In this document: positions 6,777-7,851 of the stretch, one piece after another
How positions within the stretch are numbered: the stretch's first letter is position 1
Layout: every line of letters starts with the position of its first letter
DNA from: JALYSX01 sp035544315
GTDB taxonomy: Bacteria; Vulcanimicrobiota; Vulcanimicrobiia; Vulcanimicrobiales; Vulcanimicrobiaceae
DNA length: 7,851 bases
Direction of reading: 5' to 3'
Assembly (NCBI GenBank): GCA_035544315.1
Contig: DATKGB010000212.1
Coordinates: forward strand, 1 to 7,851
Notes under the pieces: generated by a model
Told to the model about the DNA's origin: nothing
The model's input: only the letters and a program-made list of their open reading frames with translations
Database searches by the model: none
Program-made: the position numbers and the translations under genes

Positions 6777-7453
6777 TCTTTGATCGTGTATCCGACGCCG
6801 CGCACCGTCGTGATCATCTTGTCGTCAAAGCCGTCGTCCATCTTGCCGCGCAGATAGCGGATGTAGACGTCGATAAGGTTGGAGTCGCCCAGGAAGTCGC
6901 TCCCCCAAACGCCGTTGAACAACTCGTCGCGGGTGTGAACCTTGTTGCGGTGGAGCAAGAGATACTCGAGCAGCGCGTATTCCTTAGCGGTCAGCGCGAT
7001 CGTTCGATCGGCGCGCCGGACCTCGTGACGATCGCGGTCCATCTTCAAATCGCGGTATTCGATCACGTTATCGTGCGGCGACTTCTCGCGTAGCCGCGCG
7101 CGGACGCGCGCCAACAGTTCTTCGGTCGAGAACGGTTTGGTCAGGTAATCGTCGGCCCCTAGATCCAGCCCGGCAACTCGATCGAGAACGCGATCCTTGG
7201 CGGTAAGCATAATGATCGGAACCAAGCTCTTGGCGCGAACGCGCTTGCACACTTCCATGCCGTCCATGCGCGGAAGCATCAGGTCCAGGATCACGAGGTC
7301 GGGTTCTTTGAGGGCTTTTTCCAAGCCGCTCAGACCATCGGTCGCGACCTCGACGGCGTAGCCTTCATGCTCGAGTTCGAGCACAAGGACGCGCCCGATG
7401 GCGGCATCGTCTTCGACGACGAGAATCTTATAATTGCGGCGAGGCTTCTCCAT
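6773..7453 (-). CDS. OmpR/PhoB-family response regulator
   Basis: This is a 226-residue transcription factor. The receiver domain (about 8-120) has the acidic pocket E14-D15-D16, phosphoacceptor D57 in VILDLMLP (54-61), T84 in LTAK and K106 in TKPF. The C-terminal winged helix (about 130-226) has ALTAKEYALLEYLL (153-166), the recognition-helix region NLIDVYIRYLRGKM (192-205) and the final wing TTVRGVGYTIKD (215-226). It is most like ArlR/MprA/CusR regulators. The start ATG at 7453 is the only full-length choice, because an in-frame TAA lies four codons upstream. Its ribosome binding site, GGAGG, sits only 1 base from the ATG, which is unusually close. The partner kinase follows with a 4-base overlap. 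Phosphorylation should drive DNA binding, probably including its own operon; no operator can be seen because the promoter is outside the window. Confidence 0.97.
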   Translation of the reverse strand: MEKPRRNYKILVVEDDAAIGRVLVLELEHEGYAVEVATDGLSGLEKALKEPDLVILDLMLPRMDGMEVCKRVRAKSLVPIIMLTAKDRVLDRVAGLDLGADDYLTKPFSTEELLARVRARLREKSPHDNVIEYRDLKMDRDRHEVRRADRTIALTAKEYALLEYLLLHRNKVHTRDELFNGVWGSDFLGDSNLIDVYIRYLRGKMDDGFDDKMITTVRGVGYTIKD

Positions 7454-7454
7454 G

Positions 7455-7459
7455 CCTCC
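7455..7459 (-). promoter_or_regulatory. Ribosome binding site of the response regulator gene, very close to ATG
   Basis: On the minus strand GGAGG ends 1 base before the ATG at 7453, against the usual 5-9. An in-frame TAA upstream rules out a longer protein. Either initiation is weak and relies on ribosomes ending at the upstream gene 17 bases away, or the true start is a rare codon further in. Confidence 0.5.
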
Positions 7460-7470
7460 GAATTACGGAG

Positions 7471-7839
7471 TCACCGGCGCGCAATCCGCTCGCCAATCAC
7501 CGTCGGTTGATTAGGCCATAATGAGAGAATGATCGCGATCGCGCCGCCGGTGGCCAGCCACGCCAGCGTAATCGTACTCCCGAAGAAGCGCGTCACGGCG
7601 ATCTGCATCGTCAGCAGCGTATGCGCGAGCAGGGGCATGCCGCCCATCGCGATCGAGACGCCGACCCACGCGATGACCCCGAGGAGCGCGAACAGCCCGG
7701 CGGCTTCGGGAAGCGTGATGATGGCCGGAGCGCGGTACACCGTGGCGGCCAGAATGGAAGCGCGCAGTTCGACCGGCGGCTCCTCGAGATCGAGCGCGAA
7801 CAGCGCTCGTTCCAGGGCTTCGTCACTGTCGTAGTTCAT
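7471..7839 (-). CDS. Small membrane protein resembling an anti-sigma factor
   Basis: This 122-residue protein has an acidic cytoplasmic N-terminus (about 1-40, DSDEALERALFALDLEEPP...LRASILAA) and two clear membrane segments (about 45-65 and 88-108), with a third, less certain hydrophobic stretch at 69-84. The pattern 'EEPP-VELR-ASILAA' before a membrane segment is common in anti-sigma factor proteins. There is no Cys, so no zinc-binding ZAS motif is possible. I do not recognise it with certainty. It is preceded by GGGGGAAA at a good distance and followed 17 bases later by the response regulator gene, so it is probably the first visible gene of that operon. If it is an anti-sigma factor, the sigma gene should lie just beyond the right window edge. 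Confidence 0.72.
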   Translation of the reverse strand: MNYDSDEALERALFALDLEEPPVELRASILAATVYRAPAIITLPEAAGLFALLGVIAWVGVSIAMGGMPLLAHTLLTMQIAVTRFFGSTITLAWLATGGAIAIILSLWPNQPTVIGERIARR

Positions 7840-7843
7840 GGCG

Positions 7844-7851
7844 TTTCCCCC
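7844..7851 (-). promoter_or_regulatory. Ribosome binding site of the small membrane protein gene
   Basis: On the minus strand GGGGGAAA lies at the window edge, with its last G 7 bases from the ATG at 7839. It supports that start. Confidence 0.5.

Noticed and set aside
6006..6857. Open frame of 283 codons on the plus strand opposite the histidine kinase
   Set aside because: The opposite strand encodes an intact kinase with all boxes. The shadow product is Asp/Arg-rich, shows no domain, and runs across two genes.
6994..7016. Inverted repeat GCGCGATCG-TT-CGATCG-G-CGCGC
   Set aside because: It lies within conserved codons of the response regulator (DRTIALTAK region) and is explained by general CGATCG enrichment plus a GC-rich context.
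1..7851. CRISPR arrays, tRNA or rRNA genes, insertion sequences or phage genes
   Set aside because: I saw no regularly spaced repeats, tRNA-like folds, transposase motifs or terminal inverted repeats; nearly all bases are covered by recognised genes.

Overview
The window is a compact, GC-rich bacterial chromosome segment with eight protein genes and almost no non-coding DNA; the largest gap is about 58 bases. The DUF1800/DUF1501 pair, the style of the two-component genes and the codon use suggest an uncultured soil or peat lineage such as Candidatus Eremiobacterota (WPS-2). That placement is an impression from gene content, not a demonstrated assignment. The palindrome CGATCG is strongly over-represented throughout. 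I see no rRNA, tRNA, CRISPR array, insertion sequence or phage gene.

Left part (1-2585, plus strand): the 3' part of a DUF1800 gene, cut by the left window edge, is followed 9 bases later by a complete DUF1501 gene with a signal peptide. These families often occur as neighbours. Their biochemical role is not established, and they probably act outside the cytoplasm.

Middle part (2644-4244, plus strand): a PadR-family regulator resembling the PHB-responsive repressor PhaQ, a metallo-beta-lactamase-fold hydrolase and a GNAT acetyltransferase. Gaps are 10 bases and then an 11-base overlap, so this looks like one operon. The hydrolase appears to carry Cys where most of the superfamily has the bridging Asp of motif 4.

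Right part (4264-7839, minus strand, reading right to left): a small membrane protein resembling anti-sigma factors, an OmpR/PhoB-type response regulator, a HAMP-containing sensor histidine kinase and a secreted beta-rich protein of the DUF4097/adhesin-like type. The last three are joined by 4-base start/stop overlaps (TTGA and ATGA), so they are probably co-transcribed and translationally coupled. This would be an envelope-sensing cassette whose exported product is made with its own sensor. The two strands converge at 4244/4264, where both stop codons lie in the arms of one imperfect hairpin.

The regions are mostly recognisable families. The most interesting points are the altered metal site of the hydrolase, the four-gene membrane/two-component/secreted-protein operon, and the CGATCG enrichment. 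I found no clear evidence for an entirely new system.
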